The position numbers and the translations under genes were made by a program. Below are positions 1 through 11,399 of a DNA stretch of 64,000 bases, one piece after another. Source of the DNA: Gavia stellata (taxonomy: Eukaryota > Chordata > Aves > Gaviiformes > Gaviidae); contig NC_082618.1 of NCBI RefSeq assembly GCF_030936135.1, positions 10,479,034 to 10,543,033 on the forward strand, in the 5' to 3' direction. Position 1 is the first letter of the stretch; each line of letters begins with the position of its first letter. The notes below the pieces were generated by a model, which was not told where the DNA came from, ran no database searches, and saw only the letters and a program-made list of their open reading frames with translations.

Positions 1-855
1 CTTACAAAAAAATCTTCTTTACTTTTGTTTTAAATAGTTGCCAGAAGCTGAAATTTGTTACTTTTCTAGAGAAACAACAGTATGTTTCAATAGTGCTGTG
101 TCTTATTGTCTGCATTTGGCTGTTGTTTCATGAAGTTTCTGTTAATCCTTCAGATGGAAAGGCAGCGGGTTAGGAGATGGGGCAAGGCGGAGGGAGAGGG
201 TTTTTTAGAGCTGTTGTGAACAGAGTCAACAAAGTCCTTTCTCTGGTGGTGCTAAGTCAGTGCTGGGTATCATGTCGAATGGATGGGATTGAATCTCTTG
301 TGAAGATGCCTCCCTTCTCCATCCCCCCAAGCCCCCAGAACAAAAAGTGCCCACTTGTGAAGCACTGTGCTACTTAAGGTTTGAGGGAAAAGTGCAGAGA
401 TGCATGAAAACTAGCTCTGTCTACTTCCTCAGTGTCTATTTCAGTTTACCAGACTTTGGAAAGGACGTAAAAGGGATTTAATACCATATATTACAGGGTT
501 TGGGAAATGGAATTTTATCAGTGTTGAGAAGAATGGATTTTATGAAAAATAAAACAAAGCCACCACACCATATCCAGTGCATGAACCACTTTGTAAAACT
601 GCGTCAATATGTAAAATCATTTGACATCTCCAACAGTAAAAATTCTTGCCATGCAAGAGACAAAGCATGGTGTACTGAAACAATATTCTGTAAATAGTTC
701 TTCTGTTATTACTGAATTCAGACAGTGCAATTTTGTTGGGATGACAGTCCCCTTCCATTGTAAATAAAATACCAAATTATAGTTCCATGGCACTACTGTG
801 TACTGAAATGGTTTATTTGGACACTGTTTAGAAGATCTCTTTACATCTTCCTAAG
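1..855 (+). other. APPBP2: APPBP2 intron, 3' part
   Basis: This is the tail of the intron before the first APPBP2 coding exon in the window. It ends in a pyrimidine-rich acceptor (ctttacatcttcctaag) directly before 856. The small open frames inside are not conserved-looking and have no splice support. I see no other feature. The upstream exons, about the first 168 residues judged by the 585-residue human protein, lie left of the window. Confidence 0.8.
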
Positions 856-3800
856 GTTGCTGCACGTTCGAAACGGTAATTGTAAATATCACTTGGGAGA
901 AGAAACATTCAAACTTGCCCAGTCTTACATGGACAAACTTGCAAAACACGGCCAGCAAGCAAACAAAGCGGCGCTCTATGGGGAGCTGTGTGCCCTGCTC
1001 TTTGGCAAGAGCCACTATGATGAGGTGAGTGGGAGTTTGGTTTTGTTTTTCTTCAGAAAACTGGTTATGAAATCTGCTAGGACGTTCCATGACTGGCTCA
1101 CTATTCACGTTATCTTTCTAGCTAGAGTTCCTGATCTCTTTTGGTACCTTTGTGACAGTACCAGAGGAATACTTGATCTATTGACTTTTTTCTATGTATT
1201 GTTCTGAGTTAGTCTGCAAGCTCTTCATGGTACTTTGGCCAACATTAAGGAATTATGTATGATAGATTGGTAGTATGTGTTGATTATCTGTAAATGAAAC
1301 ATTACAAAAAAATTATTTTAATAGATAAAAATGAATAGCAGTACACAGGTAACAATTCTTTGCACCTGTTTTATAAAAACTGTGACTTCAGTGTAACTGC
1401 TGTATAAACTGCAGTTTTCCTTTAGCTCCGAAGTACACTGACCAGGAAGCTGTCCTACTCAATAGGAATTGCGAGGATTCCTTAAAGATTATGAAATACC
1501 CTTTTTTGTCTGTAAAAGATAATACAGTAATTGTGATAATACATAACTTAGGCTAGTATAAAATACTTACACATTCAGCATTAACCTGAAGAGGGCTTTT
1601 TAAGTCTCTCTTCTAAAACTTAGCTGAATAAGTTTCACTACACATAAGCAATTTAAACAGAATTTTTAAAATTTTGTAATGTAAACGACCAGTTTATTTT
1701 TCAGAACCAAGTAATATTTTTCTTAATGTTGCAACGTTCCAGCTTCATTACGTTGGTAACTCTTTGTTCAACAGGCTTACAAATGGTGTATAGAAGCTAT
1801 GAAGGAGATCACAGTTGGCCTGCCTGTAAAAGTAGTAGTGGATGTTTTACGACAAGCTTCAAAGGTGAATTTAAAATCTTCCGCATTTCTTTTGTGACTG
1901 AATTGCTACCAAGAATGGGTGAGGATAGGTAGTACCTCTGGAATACTTGGGTAACCAGCTCCATTTCATGAGTCTTCCGGCTTGTTATTTGTGTTTAACT
2001 GGTCCACCTCAGTCTCAGACCTGTGGGGGTTTGGGGTTTTTTCTTTCTTTCTGAAACTGAGTTACAGCTGTTCAAATGAACATCATGACAAAGTTAACCT
2101 GAGAGCATTCCATAAAAAGGTGATCTGTTCCCCTCTTTCATCTAGATTAGGTACAGTACCAGCCCTTTAGGCATTTGTGGCAGAGTAAAATACAAGTTTA
2201 TAAATATTATCTGTGAACCTTTTCTTAACTGAAAAGTCCTTTAGTAACCATGATGATATTTTGAAATTAAACGTAGTAGTTAGCAATTGGGCCGGTATCT
2301 GGAGGAGAGGAGTTCTGAGTATACACTTTTTCACATGCTTCACTTCAACCTGTTTAGGCTTGTGTTGTAAAACGTGAATTTAAGAAGGCTGAACAGCTGA
2401 TAAAACATGCAGTATACCTTGCCCGGTAAGTAGCATTCCAAAAAAACCCCTTCTACAATGATGCTTTACTTGCCTCGATTTGTAATATATATAAGTATGT
2501 TTCTACAGGGAGCATTTCGGAGCCAAGCACCCCAAATATTCTGATACGCTACTAGACTATGGATTTTACTTGCTCAACGTAGACAATATATGCCAATCTG
2601 TTGCAATCTATCAGGTATGCAGCAGGGCTAAATGTCTGTCTTCAATTTCTCTTGATACTCGTAATCTCTCAAATGTTTCTACTGTAACTCACATGCAGTT
2701 AATTCATAGAGACAGATAATAGTTGATGTAACTACTGCAATGCTTGTTCTTTAAAAAAAAAAAACAAAGAAAACCCCCAAACCCCAAACTATGGAGTTTT
2801 GCTTTTTTTTTCCCCCCGATTATTAATGGCTTTTATATATTTACTGCCTCAAGTATGTAGGTATAGGCCTACAGAATTTCAGAGTCAGTAGATTTATTTT
2901 TTTCCTGCTTTTTAACAGTGAGAGAGACTCATTTAGATTTTTTTTTTTTCTGTATTAACCGATGAAATGGTATTCTTGTAACTCTTTCAGACAGCTCTTG
3001 ATATCCGGCAGTCAGTATTTGGAGGTAAAAACATACATGTAGCTACAGCTCATGAAGACTTGGCTTACTCTTCATATGTTCACCAGTACAGCTCTGGAAA
3101 ATTTGACAATGCACTGTAAGTACAATCGTTTGAGGTACTGGCAGCAAATTTAGTATTGTAAATGGAGAAAAATGTTCTTAAACAATTCAGACTTTCCAAT
3201 TAGAATTTAAATGCATCTGTTCATTGCATTAATATTTCTAAGATTTTATTAGTTAGCTGCTAGCTTACATATATATATCTTGAAATTTTTATTTAAACTC
3301 TTTCAGATTCCATGCTGAACGTGCTATTGGCATTATAACTCACATTCTCCCAGAAGACCATCTTCTCTTGGCATCATCAAAGAGAGTTAAAGGTAGTACC
3401 CTTGACTGCATTACTGGGACAGTTTGAAATCAGTCCTTCAGATATGTTTATCCTGTTCCCTAACAGAGGCGAGGTAACTTGAGATTTTTTCAAATAGAGG
3501 TCACTCCAGCATATTCTTTGTAGTCCTCAGTGTTCTCTGTCAAGGCGCTTGTAAAATACAAAAACTTTTTTAAAACTTAGCCGGAAGACTTTTTTTGGGG
3601 GCGAGGAGGGGAAAGTAAAAATGCAGAACATAAAAATACATGTTGGGAGCTTGATACCTGGTCATACCTGTTTGAAAACAGTTTGTAATAAACACCAAGC
3701 CTGATGAGATGCCTCCCGAGATGTCTTGGGTAGATGTCTTTCTGCTACATACAGTTAACATCTCTCTCTGTTTGGAACACGGTAACCTTGGTTTTTCTCT

Positions 3801-5718
3801 CCTATACTCAGCACTTATCCTGGAGGAGATTGCAATAGACTGTCACAACAAGGAAACTGAGCAGAGGTTACTTCAAGAAGCTCACGACTTACATCTGTCC
3901 TCACTCCAGTTAGCTAAAAAAGCCTTCGGGGAGTTCAATGTGCAAACAGCAAAACACTATGGCAACCTTGGAAGACTCTATCAGTCCATGAGAAAGTTTA
4001 AGGTAAGATTATATTGATGTAAAGGTCTTAAAATCTGCAAGGCATCTGTAAATCTGTCACAACAAATGGTGATTTTCAGTGTCCACGATTCGTAACCTCA
4101 GTTGGTAGTTTTATTGTTGGAAAACTTGTACTTTGTAATTCATCTCTCCAAAGCTTTGTGCCAAAGTAATCCATGAAGATGCACGATGCCTTCAGAGACA
4201 GGGTGACAGCAATTTTGACGACAGGAAAAAGTTATACTGTTTGCTGATCCACTTAACTAAGAATTTGGAGAGTTTGATTTGGCTTTCTTACTTTTTGCCT
4301 TTTATAAAATACTACTGACTGTTTAGCCACTACATAGTTATGTTTCTTTAAACCTTCCTTTTTTTTCCTCTTTTTATGGCGAGTGGTGTCTGACTGACCT
4401 ATGTGAATTTGATCCTCATAGGAAGCAGAAGAAATGCACATCAAGGCAATTCAGATTAAGGAGCAGCTTCTGGGTCAAGAAGATTATGAAGTTGCCCTGT
4501 CAGTGGGTCATCTAGCATCTCTCTATAACTACGATATGAATCAATATGAAAATGCTGAAAAGCTTTATCTGAGATCCATAGCAATTGGTAGGTGATTCTT
4601 GCAATGTGTGACTTCATAGCAGTTTTAATACTACAGGAAACATTGTTAAAAAGTTTTTAGTAAAGAACTTAACGAAGTGCAAGATGTTGATTGTGTATGT
4701 GTTTTCAATCCAAACATAATGCTGCTTCTTGAATGTTCTCCCGGGGACTGAATTCTGAAACTGTATTATTTTCAGTGCTCCATCAGAATTCACTCCTGAA
4801 AGCATCTGGAAACGGACTAACTAAAAGCTTGGGTGTTAGCCTTTAGACTACAGTTTGGAGTTGTGGCTTAAACTTAAGAGCAGAATGTAGTTAAATTTTG
4901 AGAGAAATGGAAAACTATTGTGCCTGTCAGCCTAACTGTGCTCTCATTAGACATTTTTCTTGCCCGTTACTATTTGCAGTGAACTTACAGTTCCAAATCA
5001 AATGCCTCTTTGGGCCATGCTGTAGTTCAATTTTGAGACAGATAATCTTACTTCATACAGTTACCATGTACAGTGCATTACAGAAAAATGTATGATTTTA
5101 AGGTAGAAAACTGAAAACCAATTTCACTCTTTAAATTGAATTTGGAGTGAAATTGGGACACAAAATGACTGCCTCCTTTATATGACTGGTAGATTTTTAT
5201 GCACGTAAAGCTATGGTACAATTAATGATATGTTTGTAAAGCCCCTGAGGACAAGTTACAGTACCCTTAAAGGAAAAGGTATATAGAATTCAAACCGTCA
5301 TCCAGGAAGCTTGCGTGTTGCTTGTGTTCGTGATTTACCATAACAAAAACGCGATGATTTGCCGTAACAAAAAGGTTCCTGTTGTTGGTAAAAATGATGT
5401 GAGAAATAAGATGTAACAAAAGGTGGATTACCTTTTAATTTTGTTTTCTTTTGGATTTCTTTAGGAAAGAAGCTTTTTGGTGAAGGATACAGTGGACTTG
5501 AATACGATTACAGAGGTCTCATTAAACTGTACAATTCCATTGGCAATTACGAGAAAGTTTTTGAATACCACAATATTTTGGCCAATTGGAACCGGTTGCG
5601 GGATCGGCAGTTCTCAGTTACGGATGCTCTGGAGGACGTAAGCACCAGCCCTCAATCCACTGAGGAAGTGGTCCAGTCTTTTCTGATGTCTCAGAATGCT
5701 GATGGACAGAGTAGCTAA
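856..5718 (+). CDS. APPBP2: APPBP2 (PAT1), C-terminal 417 residues, nine exons, 5' partial
   Basis: APPBP2 is known as a microtubule-associated protein that binds the basolateral sorting signal of amyloid precursor protein, and as a substrate receptor of CUL2 ubiquitin ligases that reads C-terminal degrons. Coding exons are 856-1024, 1775-1864, 2358-2425, 2509-2614, 2991-3115, 3307-3392, 3812-4002, 4422-4587 and 5465-5718 (stop TAA). All introns are GT-AG and every phase joins in frame, giving 417 residues after a split first codon. The protein is nearly identical to remembered human APPBP2, for example LLHVRNGNCKYHLGEE and the tail STSPQSTEEVVQSFL. TPR helices are clear at visible residues 264-300 (AKHYGNLGRLYQSMRKFKEA), 306-345 (VALSVGHLASLY, then ENAEKLYLRSIAIGKKLFG) and 350-375 (GLIKLYNSIGNYEKVFEYH), with earlier repeats around 120-190. 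The CUL2-binding N-terminal part is outside the window. No frameshift or stop was seen. Confidence 0.97.
5332..5373 (+). repeat. Short tandem duplication in an APPBP2 intron
   Basis: Two 18-base units at 5332-5349 and 5356-5373 match the pattern GATTTRCCRTAACAAAAA with a 24-base period. A degenerate partial third unit (gtaacaaaa) lies near 5411. They sit about 90 bases upstream of the last coding exon. A local slippage duplication is the simplest reading. Confidence 0.6.
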
Positions 5719-6002
5719 GAACTTGGTCAATTAACCAGTTAAGGGTTTTTTCTCCCATGTTACAGGGGGAAAAGTCATACTGTGAAATCTAAACCATGTA
5801 GTTCTCTGGGGGCTGGAATTTGCATTGAAACACTGGTCCAGTCTACTGACGAGTGCCCATACGGATGAATGTGTGTTAAATTCTTATCAGCATGTGTATG
5901 GCATGTTTAGTTCGGATCACATTTTTAACTTGGTATTCCCGAAAACCCTTCTTTCTTCTTTCAAAAGAAGCTACTTTGCAGAAAGTCTGCAAGAAAACAT
6001 TA

Positions 6003-6008
6003 AATAAA
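6003..6008 (+). terminator. APPBP2: Proximal APPBP2 polyadenylation signal
   Basis: A canonical AATAAA lies 285 bases after the stop codon and is followed by T- and G-containing sequence (actgtttgagttc). Use here would give a short 3' UTR of about 0.3 kb. Confidence 0.6.
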
Positions 6009-6994
6009 ACTGTTTGAGTTCAAAAGAGTTGCATTCTTATTATGAACAGAAAGTTTCATCAAGAGCTTTCTTCTGAGACGTAGAAAGAGTAAATGCTGTA
6101 CTAGAAGAAGTTGTACGAGAAAGGTCTTTCTACTGTATGCGTTGTAGCAAAGGTAGCCGTAAATACCAAGAAAAGGGAGAATGCCCTAGCCTTGGCTGCC
6201 GCCTTAGGAGGAAACGTGGCAAAGAACCACTTTGGAGAGCAGCACACCCTTTGTGAACCACGATAGGCTGCTAACCACCGTATGTTGTTTCTGATATCCT
6301 GAACTGGACCAGTGTTCATCTGTAGGTGATAGAAGATCCCGTTGACCAGCAATCTTAGTTCTCTTTGGTACCAACCATGAGTGCTAATCTCCTGAACAGG
6401 ACCAGGAAAATCAAAAGTGGACCAGCCTGCTAGAAACAGTTTTTGGACCAGTGGCTTTAATTTAATATTTCTGCCCCTGCATTCACTTTTACAGTAGAAT
6501 TATTTCATTTAGATGTATGATCAGTGCAAAATTATATTCATGTAATAGATACAAAACTAGGAAGTGAACGTTCTTTAGCGGTTGCAATGGCATGTCTTTA
6601 CCTAGTAAGCTTATACAAATATTAATGTCAATACCACAAGCAAAAACTAGAAATGCTTAACTATCTGCTGCAGCCATTTTTTTTTTTTTTTCCTTTTTGA
6701 ATGGGCTTACTCTAATAATTGAGGCGGTAACTTGTTTATACCAGGTAATAGTTTTGTATTACAGTCCAACTCCATTTTATGTTTCTGGAGAACACAACTT
6801 ATTGTACAGTTTGCAGGGGTCAGTGGAAAATGCCAAAAAGCACAACAGGTCTTTTTTGTGATGCTTCGTTTCTACATTAAACAATAGTGCAACCAGAAAT
6901 GGATTCCTTTATGTTAATTTAAAAAGCAGAAGTCAGCTGTAAAGATCCTTTAATAATGCCTATCTCACTAGCTTGTCTTAATTTTTCTTCTGTT

Positions 6995-7060
6995 GGGGGG
7001 GGGGCTACTTGGTTGTGTGGGTTTTTTTGTTTGGGTGTTTTTTTGTTTTTTTATTTTTAT
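6995..7060 (+). repeat. G/T low-complexity tract
   Basis: A run of ten G at 6995-7004 is followed by repeated gttttttt / gggtgttt units up to about 7060. The complementary strand reads as A/C-rich low complexity, and similar tracts occur near 2750, 22,280 and 29,440. Confidence 0.7.
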
Positions 7061-10000
7061 TAATGTTGAGGTAATACTAATTTGAAAGTCTGTGTGACAT
7101 AGTGAACCAGAAACAACTCACTGCTCTTACCTCAGTTATTCTTACAGCAGCACAAACAGTGCTCCTCTAGTTAGGATTCTGTCGGGTTTGGGTGTTTTCC
7201 CTTCCCCCTGATTTTCAGGGGTTTGTAACTTGGCCATGGAAGGTCAGTCCATGCTGAGGCTCAGCAGGCACGGTTCCTGTGAGACTCGGACTGGATGTTC
7301 TCTTTGGGGTCTGGTTTTTAGTTGGTTTGTGAAGTTTGGGGCAGGGAAAGCTGCTTGTTGGTCCTTGAGAAAAAGTGCAGAGAAGAAATAGAAATTTCGG
7401 ACACGACTCTGAGCTGAATGGCTCTTCTAAGAACTGAAATTTTACAGGCCAATAGTTCATATACTGGTGCCTTCAAGTATATTTTTTGGGAAAAGGCTGA
7501 ATAATACCAACTTTAAAAGGCAGTTGTGTAATTAGTGAATGCAGATTTAATGATTGCATACTTGGAATATCTTCACTGACGTGAAAAAAGGTATTTGCAT
7601 AAAAAACCCCTGTGGTATTAAGACTTAGACTGCATTATATCCTCAGCGGCTGTTCAGTGAAGATCCGACTTAAACTAGATTTTAAATCCACACATAATTT
7701 TATTTATAGCAATTTTTGTTTATGACTGCTTTAGGTACTACAAACAAATTCAGCTATTACAAGGCAAAACTTTTTTATCCCTGAATGCCCATACAGTAGG
7801 GCACCGATGAATTATAAAGTTCTTATGACTTCTTTTCTTAAGTCCTATTATAAAACTATTTAAAATTAAATGAAGTATGTAATACTAGGGTCAGAGCTTA
7901 GGCAGGGAAGGTGTGCTTAAAATTGTCCTAAAGCAGCTGTGTAATTTCTGTGCTTCAGAAATGTTGAAAAGCTTCAAACTGGGTACATGGATTTACACTT
8001 GTGTTATCTGGAGACCATTTGTTTGCTCAGGGTTTCCAGTCTGGGGTCTCCATTTCCAGCTTTTGGCTAAGGAATCTCAAAGATCTCAAGGTTTTGTGTT
8101 TGGGATGAGGAGCATTATCTGGCTGATCCCAGTGACAGTGGTCTACACGAACCACTGCTGCTGTTTCAGCTCTGGTTTGTGTACGTGTTTCATGGTTTGC
8201 CTTCAAGTTAGGGCAACCAGGCGAGCTTCCGACGTGGGGCAGGTCAGGGAGATGTTACATTTCATCCGATAACCACGTGCATTAGTTCAATTTGTTTAAT
8301 CGGTAGCTTTATTCTCAAATCTCGCTAGGTGGATGTACTTTTTCTTTCTTTCCTAAAGCTGCTTCACCAGCATGTTACATACTTAGGTGCATTGGCTTGT
8401 CTGGAAGGAATTAAGGTCCTAAAAGTCACCCAGAATTCTCTTTCATAATGGACTTTGGCCAAGAAATGTGACTTGGCCAAGAGTAGTTGCAGTGATCCTT
8501 GTAGGACTGCTAGCGTGCTTTTCATGTGACTGAATTAAATCCTGACTTGACTCTTGGGTTAAACCTCTCCTTGGAGCATCTCTGCAGCTCCAGTCATGCC
8601 AAGGCACGTAAATTCTGGAGGAAGGTAGCTGTGGCTGGTTGCTCAAGTTGTTAAAGCACAGGAGGTTTGCGGAACAGCTTTGCAGCTGCCTACAAAATAC
8701 TCTGTTGCCTGCTCTGCATGCTGTAGCGTGGAACCTTCACCTGATGCTGTTCTTGCTGCAGATGTAATACTTACTCTCCATGTAATAACATAAACCTGAC
8801 CTTTCTAGAGTTTGGTTCTGTATCTCCTAAATTGAGCTCTCGGAAGATGCCTGTATTGGCATCTGGAGACTGTTTGAAATCTTGTGGTGTTAGTCGTTAA
8901 TCACTGTTGCTGTCTCTGCTGTTACAGTTTGTAGTTTGATATTTTTGAGAGAGTGGGAGCCCCACTGGGTGACTTCAGGGGAAGGTACATGACTTGTCCC
9001 TCCATGCCAAGGTGGTTGGAGTAGATCTTGGGGTATTACTGCGATATTTCATGCCGTCGCACCAGGCAGAGCTAGAGGTGCAGAGGCTGTAATCCCCTAC
9101 GTTCCCCATACTGTGTCGTTTTCCCGCGCAGACCCTGCCCCTCCCTCTCTCCCCTTGGGGCAGAACGGGGGAATTCCCCTCCTGTCCTACCCCAGAGCAG
9201 GTTTTCCGTGTGCATCCGAATGTGAGCGCTGGGGAGGGGGGCCTGTATGGTAGCCTTGTGCGTTGGGGGAGCTCTTGCCCCCTGTGACTCGAGTAGCCAA
9301 CTATGAAACACTAGATCAAGTTGATTAACTATTGGCGGTTTATAGACGCACAATGCACCTACCGCTAGCTGGGCAGGTGCTGTTTGGTGCTGGCATTAAA
9401 AGGGGAGACCTGTGAGTGGAAATCCAGTGAGGTGCAGCTTCCCAGTTTTTCTTGAAGGTAAGTAATTAACTACACCAGAGTAATTGGATGCAAGTGGTCA
9501 GGGCAGGTGTCACCTGAAGGAAAATGATTGTAACTATTGTTTAAATTAAACCCTTAGTATTTTCTTTCCAGCACAATGTTGTTTGAATCCGTGATTTCTC
9601 TGTCCTATTTTGTGCAAACGCTGCAGTTTGTGAAGAGAGGGAGGAAGGGGATGTGGGGATTCCTCCGCTGCTCTTAGGACTGGGGCTGTTCTGGGTGACT
9701 TGTTACGGAAGGGGAAAAGTACACAGATCTTAAGAGCTGTCAAAAGGGGAAGGGGGAAGTTGCAGAAAGATAATTGAAAATAAATATATCCCACAGCTAC
9801 TTGAAGTAAACAACTAGTGACTATTTGGCCCCAAACAGTTGTTTGGTCACTTTTATAGCATGATATTACTCACTACCAGTAAGTGTCTGCCTTGGTGTCC
9901 TACTCTTCACATGCACTCTTTACTCTGTATCGATACCTATTGTTTAAGACTTTTTTTTCTTTTTGCACACAGTTTTTGTTAAATAATTTTGAAGGGGTTT

Positions 10001-11360
10001 TGTTGTTGAATTCTAACTTATTAGGACAACGGTGTTCTTTTGTAACTTTAAAAATGAAGTTTTTCGTTAAACGTGCTGCGGTCTGAAATTTGCTAAAGGT
10101 GCCATTGTGCTGCTTCTCATGGTACAAAAAAATGCACATTTAACTTGATTTCCTTTTTATAGCCCTATGTATTGGTAGGACAAAAAGGAAAATGCAGCGT
10201 GCCTAAAACACGATTGAAGCTATTGACAAAAACTTTACTCGATTTACGTGGATCGGATTTGACTTCGCAGGGTAGCGGCAAATAGCGTGGGGGAGGTGTT
10301 GCCGTTATTGGTCTTTAAACGGAGATCCTTCCCTCTGCTGCCTGCGCAGAAACCTTATTTCATCTAAAGATCATTGTTTCCTTTTTTCCTTATGTTTTAT
10401 AATAAGAAAATTAGTGGCCAAACGTTAGTTGCGAATCTGACTCTTCGTTGTGGGTGTTTGCGTGTTTGACGCCACTGGCCTGTTGCACGTTGTGTTTCTG
10501 GGCCTGGTGAGGATTTCTGTGAGAAGCGGGGAAGACGTTTCCTTTACCTGTAGAAATAAACGAAACTACGTACGAAAATTGGCGGCACTGGTAACGCTTT
10601 TGTCCCTAAATCTCAGGAATGTTTTAGGCAGTGAAACAGGTTTCCCTTCGGTGATACAAAGGTGCGTGCTCTAGGGTCTTGTTGAACAATATTTCATTGC
10701 AATCCTAGGTATCTATAGCATGAGTGGCCTTAGTGAGTTTGTTGAAGTGCACATTTTTTTTTTCAAAAGTAAATTTTAAGATGAAAAAGATATATACTAT
10801 ATAAATATATAGAGATATTTAGAAACTTGGTTTGTGGTGCACAAGTTCGGTGTTGGATCGCTAAATAATTGTCACAGGTACCATATGTGTAACTTCTTTC
10901 TTTTATGTATATTCCTTTATGGGAAGCGATGTTGCCATGGTAACTACAACTTTACAATTTCTTTACTACTTAATGATGTGAATGAACTCTACATTTTATT
11001 GAATATTACCAGGTTCAGTACTATTTTTATACTTTATTGAACTACAGGGGATTTTAATTTAATAGCATTTTAAAAAAGATGTTGCTTGAACTGTATAACT
11101 GTATAAATGGAACTACTCCTACAAAACCCACCTCTAAACCAGAATCTCTACCTGTAGTGCCACATTCGTGTATATGAGAGTATCTTGATGATGACTAGAC
11201 TTTGAAGACCACCCTACTTGTCGTGTCAAGACTAACGTTTCGTATCCTACTTCTCACAGACTGCAGTGCCCGACATTATTTGTAACCATCAAACCATACT
11301 ATGTTTGTAACCAGCATTGTGATATTCTGTAATTGTATTGCTAAAATGAAATATTGACCT

Positions 11361-11366
11361 AATAAA
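11361..11366 (+). terminator. APPBP2: Distal APPBP2 polyadenylation signal
   Basis: A canonical AATAAA sits at the end of a 500-base AT-rich stretch, followed by GT-containing sequence (tatagtgttccc). Base composition shifts to GC-richer just downstream, near 11,500, as expected at a transcript end. It would make a 3' UTR of about 5.65 kb. Confidence 0.6.
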
Positions 11367-11399
11367 TATAGTGTTCCCGCATTTTGAAGTATCTGCATT

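Larger units (their letters stand above)
5719..11366 (+). other. APPBP2: Probable APPBP2 3' UTR (long form)
   Basis: After the APPBP2 stop codon the sequence runs for 5.6 kb without any recognisable coding exon. It is AT-rich with long T tracts, typical of a vertebrate 3' UTR, and ends at a canonical AATAAA at 11,361 followed by a change to GC-richer DNA. Human APPBP2 mRNA also has a 3' UTR of several kilobases (from memory). The GC-richer stretches near 8000-9300 are less typical, so part of this interval could instead be intergenic if the proximal signal at 6003 is the main one. The extent is inferred, not shown by transcript data. Confidence 0.55.

Noticed and set aside
177..377. Short open frame at the left end
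   Set aside because: It lies in an APPBP2 intron, has no domain and no splice context.
6101..6352. 83-codon minus-strand frame after APPBP2
   Set aside because: It is antisense to the probable 3' UTR with no recognisable motif; length is within chance.
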